64,000 nucleotides of DNA from Zonotrichia leucophrys gambelii (taxonomy: Eukaryota; Chordata; Aves; Passeriformes; Passerellidae). Numbering within the stretch: the stretch's first letter is position 1; every line of letters begins with the position of its first letter. Below are positions 1 through 9,560 of the stretch, piece by piece. Made by a program: the position numbers and the translations under genes. The notes beneath the pieces are model-generated. The model did not search any database, was not told the origin of the DNA, and worked only from the letters and a program-made list of their open reading frames with translations. The stretch is from positions 91,248,912 to 91,312,911 of the forward strand of contig NC_088171.1 of NCBI RefSeq assembly GCF_028769735.1, written 5' to 3'.

Positions 1-2625
1 TCATGTTTTAATTCATTAATCCTGTTGGTTTCATTGCTCTGTGACCCAAAAACTTGTCTAGAATCTCCCACTGCTCAGTGGGAGCATTTGTAGAGTTTCT
101 CAGCAATTGCAGCACTGAATTTTGAGCTGGCTCTTGCATTTTCCCCTTTGCCTGACTCTACGAATCTTGTTTCTCTCTCATTGCAAGCTCTCTCAGGGAG
201 ATCAGATGCTAATTAGCTGTCCATCTGTATATGTTTTTTCTGCTTTAAAGGTTATATTGATTTAAAGCTATCTTATTTTACTGAAAATCATTTATCACTT
301 TTTGGGTCGTTTTTGGTAATCATTATTAATTTATTCCAAAATGGTCAGACTATAATACTGTATTTTTCTGACTATTGCAATAGTTAAAATATTCTAGGAA
401 ATCAGTTTCAACCTTCTTTTGCCACCAGATCCCCAAATGTGGTTCTTCTGGTTATTTTCACTGCACCTAAGATTTCTGCAAAGCTGGAATTGGTTATTTT
501 GGTGTGCTACTTCTCAGAGTGACTACTGTGATTTGTCTCTTAGACAAGCAGCACTGAGTGGGCTCTACAAAAGCAGCTTGCTGGCCTGTTTCTCAGGAGC
601 CTGCCTGGAAAGCCCTGGGGCTGTTTTCTCTCCAGTCCCTTTGGCCAGCCTGGCTTGAGTGCCCTCATGTGGAGTGGCACCCTCTGCCATAGCGGCTGTT
701 TTCCTTGGAAGCACACAAACCTGTCCACAGTCAGAAGGCAAATACAACAACAACTAATAATAACTAACAACTAACAAATACAACTTGACAGCTAAGTCAA
801 GGCAAAATTGATATGATAAATTTTGTTCTTTCATACTGTGGCTCCCACAGCCTTAAAATTCACTACTTCCTTTCATTGTCTCTCACTTGAATGTTTTTCT
901 TCATGTTACTGTTCTATTACAGAACAAGGAAAGCATTTTCATGTGGTAAATTAACCTGTTTTTCCCTGAATGTTGTTACTTAATTACTTATTTTGAGGAA
1001 TAGGTTAATTCATACAAATTTGGCATCAACAGCACCTGGGCATAAACTGAAGAACAAACTGATACACCAAGAAATTGGAAAAAGAATAATCATTGCCATG
1101 AAATTTTGAAATTTAAATAAAATATTTATTGGCCTTCAAAAACAGAAAAAGTTTAATTGTCGTCCATTAAAGAAGTAATTCAATGGTGATGTGTTTATAG
1201 AAAAGCAAATGCTAAGGTACAAATTCTCACATAATAGAAGCTGTTCTGAGGGCGTGATTCTAAAATTCTCTGTAGGGTTCTTGGTATGTGATTCACCTAT
1301 GTCATATGGATGACATATATATGTCATATATGGATGACATCTGTTTTAATTTTGGTATTCCCAGTACTTGGTGCACCTGGAGCAGTTCCTGGGGTCTTAC
1401 AGGTCTTGCTACATGCTTTCTCCAGGCATCAGTTAAGTTTTGAAACAACTGGAGAAAAATCAGGCAAATTGAGCAAGTGATAGTTATGTTTTAGTTAAAC
1501 ATGAAGTGATTTGGAGGCACATTTATTTTCTTTAGCCTTAGTTGTCACACATAGAAAAACTGGAACTTCAGTGTCAGAGAAAATAGAAATTATCCACATA
1601 GCTTAAGAACCTCTAGACTCTTGGAAAAAGAGTTTTGTATACAAAATTGTGACTGAGACAATTTGTAGTTGGAATAAGAAGATTTGTTTGGCCTTGGGAT
1701 TTCATTGAGAAGAGGAATGTATTCCACAGCTCTTAAGAATTGACTTTTGACTTCATTTCCCTGTCCTCTCATCACATTTAAAACTTACAGCTATAGATAA
1801 CTTAAGTAACTGAGTCTAAACTTAGTTTTGCACTAGAAAATAGTTCCACAGTTGCCCATTTCCAGTCTTTCAGAACCTCTTCTTGGCTCTCTGAATTTTA
1901 ATTCCAAACTGTAGTTGCAAATCCAGGTTTACTTTGATTTCTTGTTTTACCTTGATTTCATTCATTTTTAGGAGATGTGTAGCTAGAAATTTCTGAACTC
2001 TGTGTTAAGCCATAACACTTTATTCTCCTAATTCTCAAAGTAAAGGGAGACATTTCTCCCGTGAAGTGCAGTCTCTGTGTTCCCTTACCTTACAAAGTTC
2101 CATGTTATCCAGTAGAGAGCCCATCACAATCTGATTAATAAACTACAGCAGGGTTGGCAATATAACCACTACGAGCTTTGTTTGTGTTATGATGCAACAC
2201 TAAGCTAGGAAAATTCTATAATTATTTATAATTAAGCTACTGTGAGGGCACAGTGTGTATCAGGATGTGGATTCATTATGTTGGTTTGCTTTCTGAAAGT
2301 AAGAAGATTAGTGGCACAGCTTCTGGAAGGTTTGTTTAAGTCCTTCAGTATTCAGATAAGGGAATAAGGATGCATGTGACTGGGGAGTGGCAGGTCTCCA
2401 GCAGTCTAAAATATTGCTTGAAGTACTTGGGAGCTACAATTTTGTATTCATTTTAAGCACCGTCTTCCTGACATAAATCAAGAGTTAATTTGTTCTATTA
2501 AAAGAAAGGCAAGAAAGTTCTTCTGCATAGCCCTTTTGAAAAGCTTGTAGAAGAGTGATGACATTCTGGATCTGAAATAGTTTACAAGTGCCAATCAAAA
2601 GCTGGATGCTTTTCTGCGTTTTTCC
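1..2625. other. AT-rich non-genic or intronic stretch
   Basis: I see no gene or clear repeat here. An 18-base perfect palindrome lies at 1310-1327 inside a short run of repeated GGATGACAT motifs. A GTAAGG-type 5' splice site faces the minus strand near 2087, preceded by a short open stretch (about 2150-2088) with possible acceptors. It is too short to call an exon. All open frames here are short and lack domain features. Confidence 0.6.
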
Positions 2626-3070
2626 AGTGGAGGGCACGAAGATGGTCAGAGGTCTGAAGGATCTCTCCTGTGATGACAGGCTGAGAGATCTGGGGTTGTT
2701 CAGCCTGGAGAAAGGATGGCTCCAGGGCCTTATAAAAGCCTTCCAGTACCTAAAGGGAGGTAACAAGAAAGCTAGAGAGGGACATTTTACAGGAGCATGG
2801 AGAGATAAGACAAGGGATAACAGCTTTAGACTGAAAGTAGATAGGTTTAGATTGATTATCAGGAATAAATTCTTTACTGGGAAGGTGGTGAGACAGTGGA
2901 GCAGGTTGCCCAGAGAACTCTTGGATGCCCCATACCTTGAAGTGTTCAGGGCCAGGTTGGAAGGAGCTCTGAACAACCTGGTTCTGTAGAAGGTATCCCT
3001 ATCCATGGCAGTGGGTTTGGAGCTAGGTGATCCTTAAGGTCCACTCCAAACTAAACTGTTCCGTGATTCC
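2626..3070 (+). mobile_element. CR1 LINE fragment, 3' end
   Basis: This is a 5'-truncated copy of the avian CR1 retrotransposon. It shows the characteristic CR1 3' landmarks in order: the segment around GGCTGAGAGATCTGGGGTTG, the CTTCCAGTACCTAAAGGGAGG box, the GAGCAGGTTGCCCAGAGAA box, the GATGCCCCAT box, and the terminal TAGGTGATCCTTAAGGTCC ending near TTCCGTGATTCC. The 173- and 133-residue open frames on the two strands of this segment are by-products of its higher GC content, not genes. The copy is moderately diverged. Confidence 0.93.
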
Positions 3071-5236
3071 AAACAAACTCACAAACTGGATCCACTAATC
3101 TGTTTGAGAGTATCTGTAGCTGCAAGTAAAAGATCACTCCTGGGAAAGTGTCATGCACATGTATTCTTGCTAATAATGGGGTTTTTTGCTATAAAGACAC
3201 ACTTCTGCTAAAGTGATCATTTTCTTCATGTCTCTCATTTAATTTAAGCAATCACTCCAAAAATTTGTTTGGCCAGCAAATTTTAGCTGCTTCTTTTTTC
3301 AAAGCTCAGAATGCTACTGAGAAAAGCAGAGTGACTGAGCAAGCAGTAGAGAGGATCAGTATTATGTTTAGCTCTTACTGACTATGAAAATTAAATAAGA
3401 GGTAGTGTACCTACCTGTATATGTATGCCTACACACACATACCTATTTAGAATTATCCAAAACTGTCCTCAGTCTCTTTTATGGCTCAGTCTATTCCTTG
3501 TGGCACTGGCATGTTTCAGATAAATGCATTCTCTTACATTGCATCAGGATGCATTCTCATTCAGAATTATTGTTGATGTGTTTAAGTGGATGCTTCATAA
3601 GCAGCCTGCTTTGAAATTTTCTTCCTGTGATTTTCTGCTCTCCAGTCCTTTACCTGATTTGTTTTGTTCTGCTTGCTTGTGAGAAGTTAAAAAATAATCT
3701 GATTTGCAAATCTAAAAGCGAAGGAAGGGCCAGAACAAGGAGTTTACTTTTACAGAAAAATCCTGTATGTTATTTCTGGATCTTCATGCAGGAATCTGGA
3801 ATTTTCCAGATTAGGGACAGTCCAGCCTGGAAGAAATTTGTCTATAGAGACAAAAGTTTAAGAATTAGTTTTTACCTAGCAAATTTCATTCCATCTCTTC
3901 AAATTTTCGTGTCTTGACTATTAAAATTTAGTAAAGTTGCAGCTGTGAAATCTGCTAATGCTTAAGGAAGTTAACATGAAGGTTGATTATGAGTTCTTTG
4001 AGTTGTCATTGTGACAGCTCTTGTGACCGATGTGATTTTGTCCTTGCTTTTGGAAGTCTGTATGACAGCGTGATAAAATCCTGTCTTGATGCTGGTTTTA
4101 GCTTGGGAGGAAGCAAGAAAATGAGGGTTTCTTATCTTTTTCCTTTGTTAGAGCAAAGGACAGAATTATGGAACTGTGGGGCCCTGAGTTTCACTGCCTG
4201 ACTACTCACCTTTATTGATTGAGACCTCAAGCTACAGTTTTTGCAACCATAATAATCATAGAGTCCCCTTATACATAGACTGTAGTCAAGGTGGCAGGAG
4301 GCATATCTTCATTTATAACACAAATCTTCCTCACAACAAATGTGCTTGCACTGGCCTGACTTGTCTCCTATTTACTGTCCAATTGTTAGATCACAATAAG
4401 AGATCTAGAATTCTGCAACTTAATGTTGCTTTAAGAAAAGGTATGGAGGTAAGCTGCTGGTTTATTTTTATTTTTTAATTAAAGAATTGAAACAGAAGAC
4501 AACAAAACTGAGTAAAAATCTTTGTACAAATATTTCTCTGCATTACCCCTTCTGCTAGTCTCATTCTTACCTTTTCTATTTCGTATTGCCACAAGCAGTG
4601 CTAGAAGGGCTTAAGGGCAGCACTCTGCCAATTAGTCATGGCTTGAACACTGCTCTTTTGAACAGCAGGCATTCATTTTTATGTCCAGAAGTCCACGTTT
4701 ATTAATGCTGATGACCCAACAGAGGGGAGTCTCATAGTTAGTTCTATGGTCTAGCTGGTGATGTGAGCAGGGAAAATGAAACCTTAAATGCTGTTGCCCA
4801 GTACTCTACTGTTTTACAGGCAGATTATTACACTGTTATAATCACCTTGGAAAGACAGCTTGTGCCTCCAGTCACAAATGAATTCACACAGAATATGACA
4901 TTCTTAGCATAGTTGTAAAGGGAAGAGGTTGCTGGGCAGTAAATCTTAGAATTAATGTTTACTGAGAGTAAGTGATTGAGAGTGCTACTTTGGAAGTCTT
5001 AGCTGCCTGTCCAGAGACTACATAAATCCTACCTGCATGTTTTCCCCAAAAGCTCCTTTTATAAGAGGTATGCTTTCAGAAAGCAAGGGTAATATTTTTG
5101 CCTCAGCTCCCTGGATGAATAATGAAATGTGCATCACTTGAATTCTATAGAGCTTCAGACTTGTCCATGTATGAAATGGGTTTTGGTAACCCCTCTATAA
5201 GAGGACACCTTGAGGCCCAATATCTCATAAACTTAC
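3071..5236. other. Non-genic or intronic stretch
   Basis: No repeat family or gene is recognised. Two weak minus-strand splice-like arrangements occur: a GGTGAGT donor near 4207, and a possible 40-base exon at about 5074-5035 between a pyrimidine-rich acceptor and a GTAGG donor. If the latter followed the candidate exon ending at 5237, it would meet a stop after a few codons, so it could only be a terminal exon. The evidence is too thin to annotate either as a gene part. Confidence 0.5.
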
Positions 5237-5401
5237 CATCAGATTTGCCCTTGATCCTGCCCTGCTTCAGATGCTCATTCTGCATCTCTGCTTGGTAGTC
5301 AGCCACCACCATGCCATGCTGGGTTCCGTCAGGAGGTTCTGTCAATGTCCCATCCCAGGTGACATTGCTTATGAGTTTCCCAGGAGTCTTGACTGCAATT
5401 T
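5237..5401 (-). CDS. Candidate internal exon of an unrecognised minus-strand gene (165 bp, phase 1-1)
   Basis: On the minus strand this segment follows a pyrimidine-rich tract and an AG (AG at 5403-5402; an alternative CAG would start the exon at 5392). It ends at a near-consensus donor, GATG|GTAAGTTT, with the GT at 5236-5235. Of the three frames only one is open. It begins and ends in phase 1 with either acceptor (165 or 156 bp). The encoded peptide contains KTPGKLISNVTWDGTLTEP and later MVVADYQAEMQNEHLKQG. It is rich in charged and polar residues, unlike the surrounding AT-rich noise frames, and has one potential N-glycosylation site (NVT). The base composition is clearly richer in GC than its flanks. 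I do not recognise the protein family. It could be part of an active gene or of a decayed one. Confidence 0.5.
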
Positions 5402-5524
5402 CTACAGTTATTGTGAAAAAAAACCCCAAAAAACAAAAACCCAGGAGAGGGATCAAAACAAATGACACTTTTCTGAATTGTCATCAAGATTATTGTGGCC
5501 AATGTTAAATTTCTTGTTTCTTAC

Positions 5525-5584
5525 CTCCTTTGCTTTTGACCTTTGAGGAAGGCAGTTTTTTCTTGCCACAAAACATCAAAAGGG
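5525..5584 (-). CDS. Candidate small exon upstream of the 5.24 kb exon (60 bp, phase 1-1)
   Basis: The minus-strand sequence has an acceptor ending CACCTCACAG (AG at 5586-5585) and a strong donor, GGAG|GTAAGAAA (GT at 5524-5523). In phase 1 the 60 bases are open, and the peptide runs LLMFCGKKKLPSS then KVKSKG. Because it ends in phase 1 and the exon at 5401-5237 begins in phase 1, the two join without a frame change across an intron of about 120 bases. That agreement is the main support. The family is unknown and the exon is short enough that chance cannot be excluded. Confidence 0.35.
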
Positions 5585-5708
5585 CTGTGAGGTGTCTCAG
5601 GTGATCATGGCTCAGTGCTTACACTAGTGAAATAAATTTCTAGGAATTGGAAGTGGTACTGTCTCAGCTTCTTCTTTGGTGATACAAAGACAAGCTCCGT
5701 GTGAGTAC

Positions 5709-5756
5709 CTGGGTCACTGAAGAGAATGGATAGATTTCCACTGATCTTTGGATTCT
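5709..5756 (-). CDS. Possible small exon at the head of the 5.2-5.8 kb cluster (48 bp, phase 1-1)
   Basis: A TTGTTTAG acceptor (AG at 5758-5757) and a CCCAG|GTACTC donor (GT at 5708-5707) frame 48 bases on the minus strand. In phase 1 the peptide is NPKISGNLSILFSDP plus a split glycine codon. It would join in frame to the 5584-5525 exon. Phase 0 is also open, so the frame is not unique. The acceptor is only moderate. This is the weakest member of the three-exon cluster and rests mostly on its position and matching phase. Confidence 0.22.
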
Positions 5757-6954
5757 CTAAACAATATTTATATGGAATAGTATGCCTTTCAATACCCACC
5801 TTTCAAATTCACCTGAAAATGGAAGAGTGTAAAAGAATGAAGTGTACACATTTTCAGAGCATGATTTGGTCCCAAGAGCATGGAGTTAAGAAACCTGCAG
5901 CTTAAGCCCTGCAGAGGGTGGGATTTCAGATGCTCAACACAAATGGCTCATTGCTCCAGCTCTAAGCACCCCCATGCCTAGCATGCCTGATGTGTTTGAA
6001 TCACATCCTGAGGCACTTAACTCTCCCTGTGTGCTGTACTGTGAGCTTAAGAGACTAACTTTGTATTCCATTACTCTGAAAAAGCACAGATGTTCCCAGA
6101 GTATGTGTTTGCCAGGTATTTCTGAAGCCATGTCTGTCTTTCATCATACTGCAACTGCTCACTATGTTGAATCACTGTATATAAAACTGCCGTTCTAATT
6201 TTAACATCACAATTGACTTCTGTGGAAGTGGCTGTAATGAGCAAAATGAAAAGTTATTAACCAAATCCTTTTTCCTGCTCTGCAGTCTAATTGTCATCTG
6301 GAGAAATCTTCTCAGAGTTGTAATAACAACTTTATGGGCTTAGTAGAGAGGAAGCTGGATGCCTCTACTGAGGTTTTAAGCCAGTACTACACATTGAAGA
6401 CCAACACACCAATTAAAAAAAACCAAAAGCCAACTTTCATGGAGATTTTGCCTGATTTTAGGAATGCCTAAATGTATAAGGCAGTTCCCTTTTTTTTTTT
6501 TTTTTCAGATGACTCCATGTGCTGGATATGTACAAATTTGCTTTTGTGCATTTTATTTAGGCTTGCTGTAGTCAATGCAGGTTATTGCCACTTAGTTGCA
6601 GAAATAGGCCGTAATAAAATGTTGCAGTTTTCTTTTAAGATGTTTCCAGCAGATAAGATAGTAAAGACTGGTGTTTTACTGTGAAAATAAAACAAACAGA
6701 ATAGTTTCCCAGAAATTTGGAGATTTGCATTTCTCTCCTAAGACAGTCAAAATCACCTCAGAGTGCCATAATCAGTAGGCTATGGAGGCACTGTCCCTCA
6801 CATGCTCTGTTTTTCTGGTCACAAAAACTTTTCAATGATCTGCTGTGCAGTGGGGCACCAATGACATGAGGTAGCAGGAGGTCTAGTTGGCACCCTGAAC
6901 TTAGGGTGGTGATAAAACCACTATCAGTGCATCAACCTGAGGATGACTTGGACA
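5757..6954. other. Non-genic or intronic stretch with a poly-T run
   Basis: No repeat family is recognised apart from a 16-base T run at 6490-6505. Immediately upstream of the exon cluster, a good pyrimidine-rich minus-strand acceptor (TTCCATTTTCAG, near 5810) is followed by stops in all three phases, so it does not extend the candidate coding region. Part of 6838-6954 may be the decayed 5' portion of the CR1 copy that follows. Confidence 0.5.
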
Positions 6955-7066
6955 AGATTCTCAGACATGTATGTGACTCTTGGGGATGGTGCTGTGCAGG
7001 ACCAAGAGCTGGACTCGATGATCCTTGTGGGTCCCTTCCAACTCAACTTATTCTGTGGTTCTGTGA
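6955..7066 (+). mobile_element. CR1 LINE 3' terminal fragment
   Basis: The segment carries the distinctive 3' end of one CR1 subfamily: GCTGTGCAGGACCAAGAGCT, GGACTCGATGATCCTTGTGG and GTCCCTTCCAACTC, closed by the tandem 8-mers ATTCTGTGGTTCTGTGAT. The 5' boundary is not sharp. Weakly similar sequence may begin near 6840. The short open frame through it has no coding meaning. Confidence 0.88.
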
Positions 7067-8864
7067 TCTACATTTCCTTCCTTCTGTAAAAGACACTGAC
7101 TTAAATGTATGAGCGCTCCTACATTCTGGCAGCCAATGTGTCTAGATAAAAATAATGTACTATAGCCAGCGGCTTTGGCAGGACAAGTATCAGTGCTCTT
7201 CTTCAGCCTGTGATCTGCATGGATGGGTGTAGGGATCTGCTACCTTGAATAATGTGGCTGGTCTTTGCAGAGCAAGGATTTGGTACTCCCCATTACCCCA
7301 AGCATTCCAAATGTGCTGAATATGCCCTGTTTATGTATTACTTGTTTTCTGCACCACCACAGTTTCTAGTTTATGTTATAAGAAAGATAAATATGCACAG
7401 AGTTCAAGGTGCTCTTCTGGGGCCCAGCTCCCACAGGTTGAGTTCTGCAGTATTTATCTCATATGTACTGGGAAAATTAATTTCACCTATAACTGAGTTT
7501 GTATTCACTGTGCTACCTGAAGTTACCTTGTACAACACAAACATACAGTGAGGACAGGAACAAAAAATAGCTGGCTTATTGATTGTAGCTTAGGGGTCAT
7601 TTTCAAACATTCTAGATATGTATAGAGGAACAATCCATCTCTGTTCCTACTTAAAGAGTGTATGACTGATCTTGTCAGCTTTAATTTTTATGAAATTTAG
7701 AATGTGACATTTGGTATGAGCTTATGTCCATGCAGAATACTGTCTGTTCTTTGGAGTCAGTTCAGGATATGGCACTCAAATTGTCTGTCTTACAGGAAAA
7801 CATTACTGCAATGGGTTTTTCAGGTGATATGAGAAATCTTCAGTTTTTCTTTTAACTGTTGGATAATTTTTGAAATGTCCTTAGAGAGGAAGAATATGAT
7901 ACAATTTAGATATTGATTGCACTAAATTTTCAGAATTTTATAGCAAGTTTTTCCAGAACAGATCCCAAGAATCACTGTAGTGGTTCTCCACCACTTTAAC
8001 ACACAGATGACATCTTCCTTATTTTACCAAAATCTGAGCCTAAGAGAATTGGAAATCACAACATAATACAGGAAAGTACTGTAGAGATACAATTTTTTTT
8101 CTAAAGAGATATTCTGTCTCTTTTGATTCTGTATCCAATTTAGAAATATATGCTTTATATTTCTTTCAAAACACAGGTGTTAATAAAAATTAATTTCATT
8201 TTAATATTTTCTAATCTTTCTTCAAGCAAATTGAAAGACTAAATATTTTCATTTTGAAGAGACTTGTCTGTGTATGGTGATTCCTCAATCTTACTTTAAT
8301 TATGCCTAAATAATTATGAACCTACAGACTTTTTTCCTATGGCAGTATTTCTATTTTTATTTTGATCATAAAATATATAAAATTCTGCACTATAAAAGTA
8401 TAATAGAACATGCAGGTCAGAGCTGAGAATACTGAAGTTCTCATTAGAACAGGCATGATCTGATTACATTGCTCAAAATTAAAATCTCACATCGGTCAGT
8501 ATGTATAATTCTATCATTTTATTAGTCTATATAACTTTTCCTTGGATGAAGATGTAAATTCTTTATAATTTTCTGCATAAACCAGTTTTGAAATGTTTTG
8601 TTAGCAGGGCGACATACCTTAGTACTGTTGGAGGTTACAAATGTTATACACTGATGTCTTAACTCTGTTTGATCCTAAGTTTAATTTTTCTTTAGAAATA
8701 TACTTGAGTTACCCAGACCCATAAAAATGTAACCTCTACTTGCTGTGCAAAAATGAGATCCCATTTAGGTACATTCTCTGTTTCTTGCATAAACTTGTTT
8801 CCTTGTTGGAATGCTTCAACATTAGAGCACAGGATCTTCTGAGTAGAGAGGCAGGAAAGTTCTG
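7067..8864. other. AT-rich non-genic or intronic stretch
   Basis: No repeat, gene or structured RNA is recognised. The sequence becomes strongly AT-rich from about 8100 to 8700. Short frames here lack any splice support that I trust. Confidence 0.6.
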
Positions 8865-9478
8865 CTTAATGTGAGGGTGGTCAAACACTGAAACAGGCTC
8901 CCCAGGGATGGTGTGGAGTCCCCATCCTTGGTGATACTTGGTACCCTGGGTCTCCCTGCTTTGGGCAGACTGTAGCCAGCAGGCTGAGTCTGAGGGAGCT
9001 GATCCTTCCCCTCTCCTAGATACATCTGGAATGGTGTCCAGATCTGGGCTCCTTGGTGCAAGAGAGACATGGGCGTGTTGAGGCCCACAGAGAGGGTTTA
9101 TGGATTGGGGTGTCTGCCATACCAATCAGCCTCAGAGGAAGCTGACGCTGTTTAGCCTAGAGAGGAGAAGGTTTGGGAGAATCATGACAACGTGTATAAA
9201 TACCTGATGGAGGAAGTGAAGCAGGCAGAACTGGACTTTTCTCAGTGGTGTCCAGTGACAGGACAGGAGGAAATGGGCACAAACTGAAATGCAGGAAATT
9301 CCATGTCATTGTAGAGGTGACCAAACTTAAAGAAACTGTAGAAAGTCCATTCCTGGAGGCAGTCAGACATGTGACTGGACAGGCCCTTGAGTGACATGCA
9401 CAAGTAGACCTTGGTTTGAGCACGGGGGTCAGACCAGACTGAGACCCATGTTGCCTTCCTACCTCAGCTACTCTGTGA
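8865..9478 (+). mobile_element. CR1 LINE, rearranged or two abutting copies
   Basis: Two CR1 segments follow each other in the wrong order for one intact element. The first (about 8865-8975) matches the near-3' region (GTGAGGGTGGTCAAACACTG, CAGGCTCCCCAGGGATGG, GGAGTCCCCATCCTTGG) but stops before the terminal box. The second (about 8990-9478) restarts much further 5' (GGGAGCTGATCCTTCCCCTC, TGTCCAGATCTGGGCTCC, AAGAGAGACATGG). It then runs through GACAGGACAGGAGGAAATGG to an eroded 3' end at CTCTGTGATTTT. The longer open frames on the minus strand here are shadows of this GC-richer element. Confidence 0.88.
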
Positions 9479-9511
9479 TTTTGTAAATGTAACTCACAGT
9501 CTTTATTTTGG

Positions 9512-9560
9512 TTTTTTTTGGTTTTTTTTTTGTTTGTTTGTTTGTTTTTTTTTTTTTACT
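9512..9560 (+). repeat. T/G-rich simple repeat, (TTTG)n with T runs
   Basis: A low-complexity tract of T runs separated by single or paired G, including four consecutive GTTT units, lies just downstream of the CR1 end. It is a microsatellite-like sequence with no coding content. Confidence 0.9.

Noticed and set aside
2485..3006. Open frames of 173 (minus) and 133 (plus) residues
   Set aside because: Both lie inside a CR1 fragment. The frames exist because the element is GC-richer than the flanks.
5271..5508. Plus-strand frames opposite the 5.2-5.4 kb exon candidate
   Set aside because: They are shadows on the opposite strand, and splice signals on the minus strand explain the open character better.
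6490..6527. Very strong-looking + strand 3' splice site (16 T followed by CAG)
   Set aside because: The sequence after it has no supporting donor or coding frame. A T run before CAG occurs by chance in AT-rich DNA.
8736..9423. Minus-strand frames of 88-129 residues
   Set aside because: They are largely antisense readings of CR1 copies and match no protein feature.
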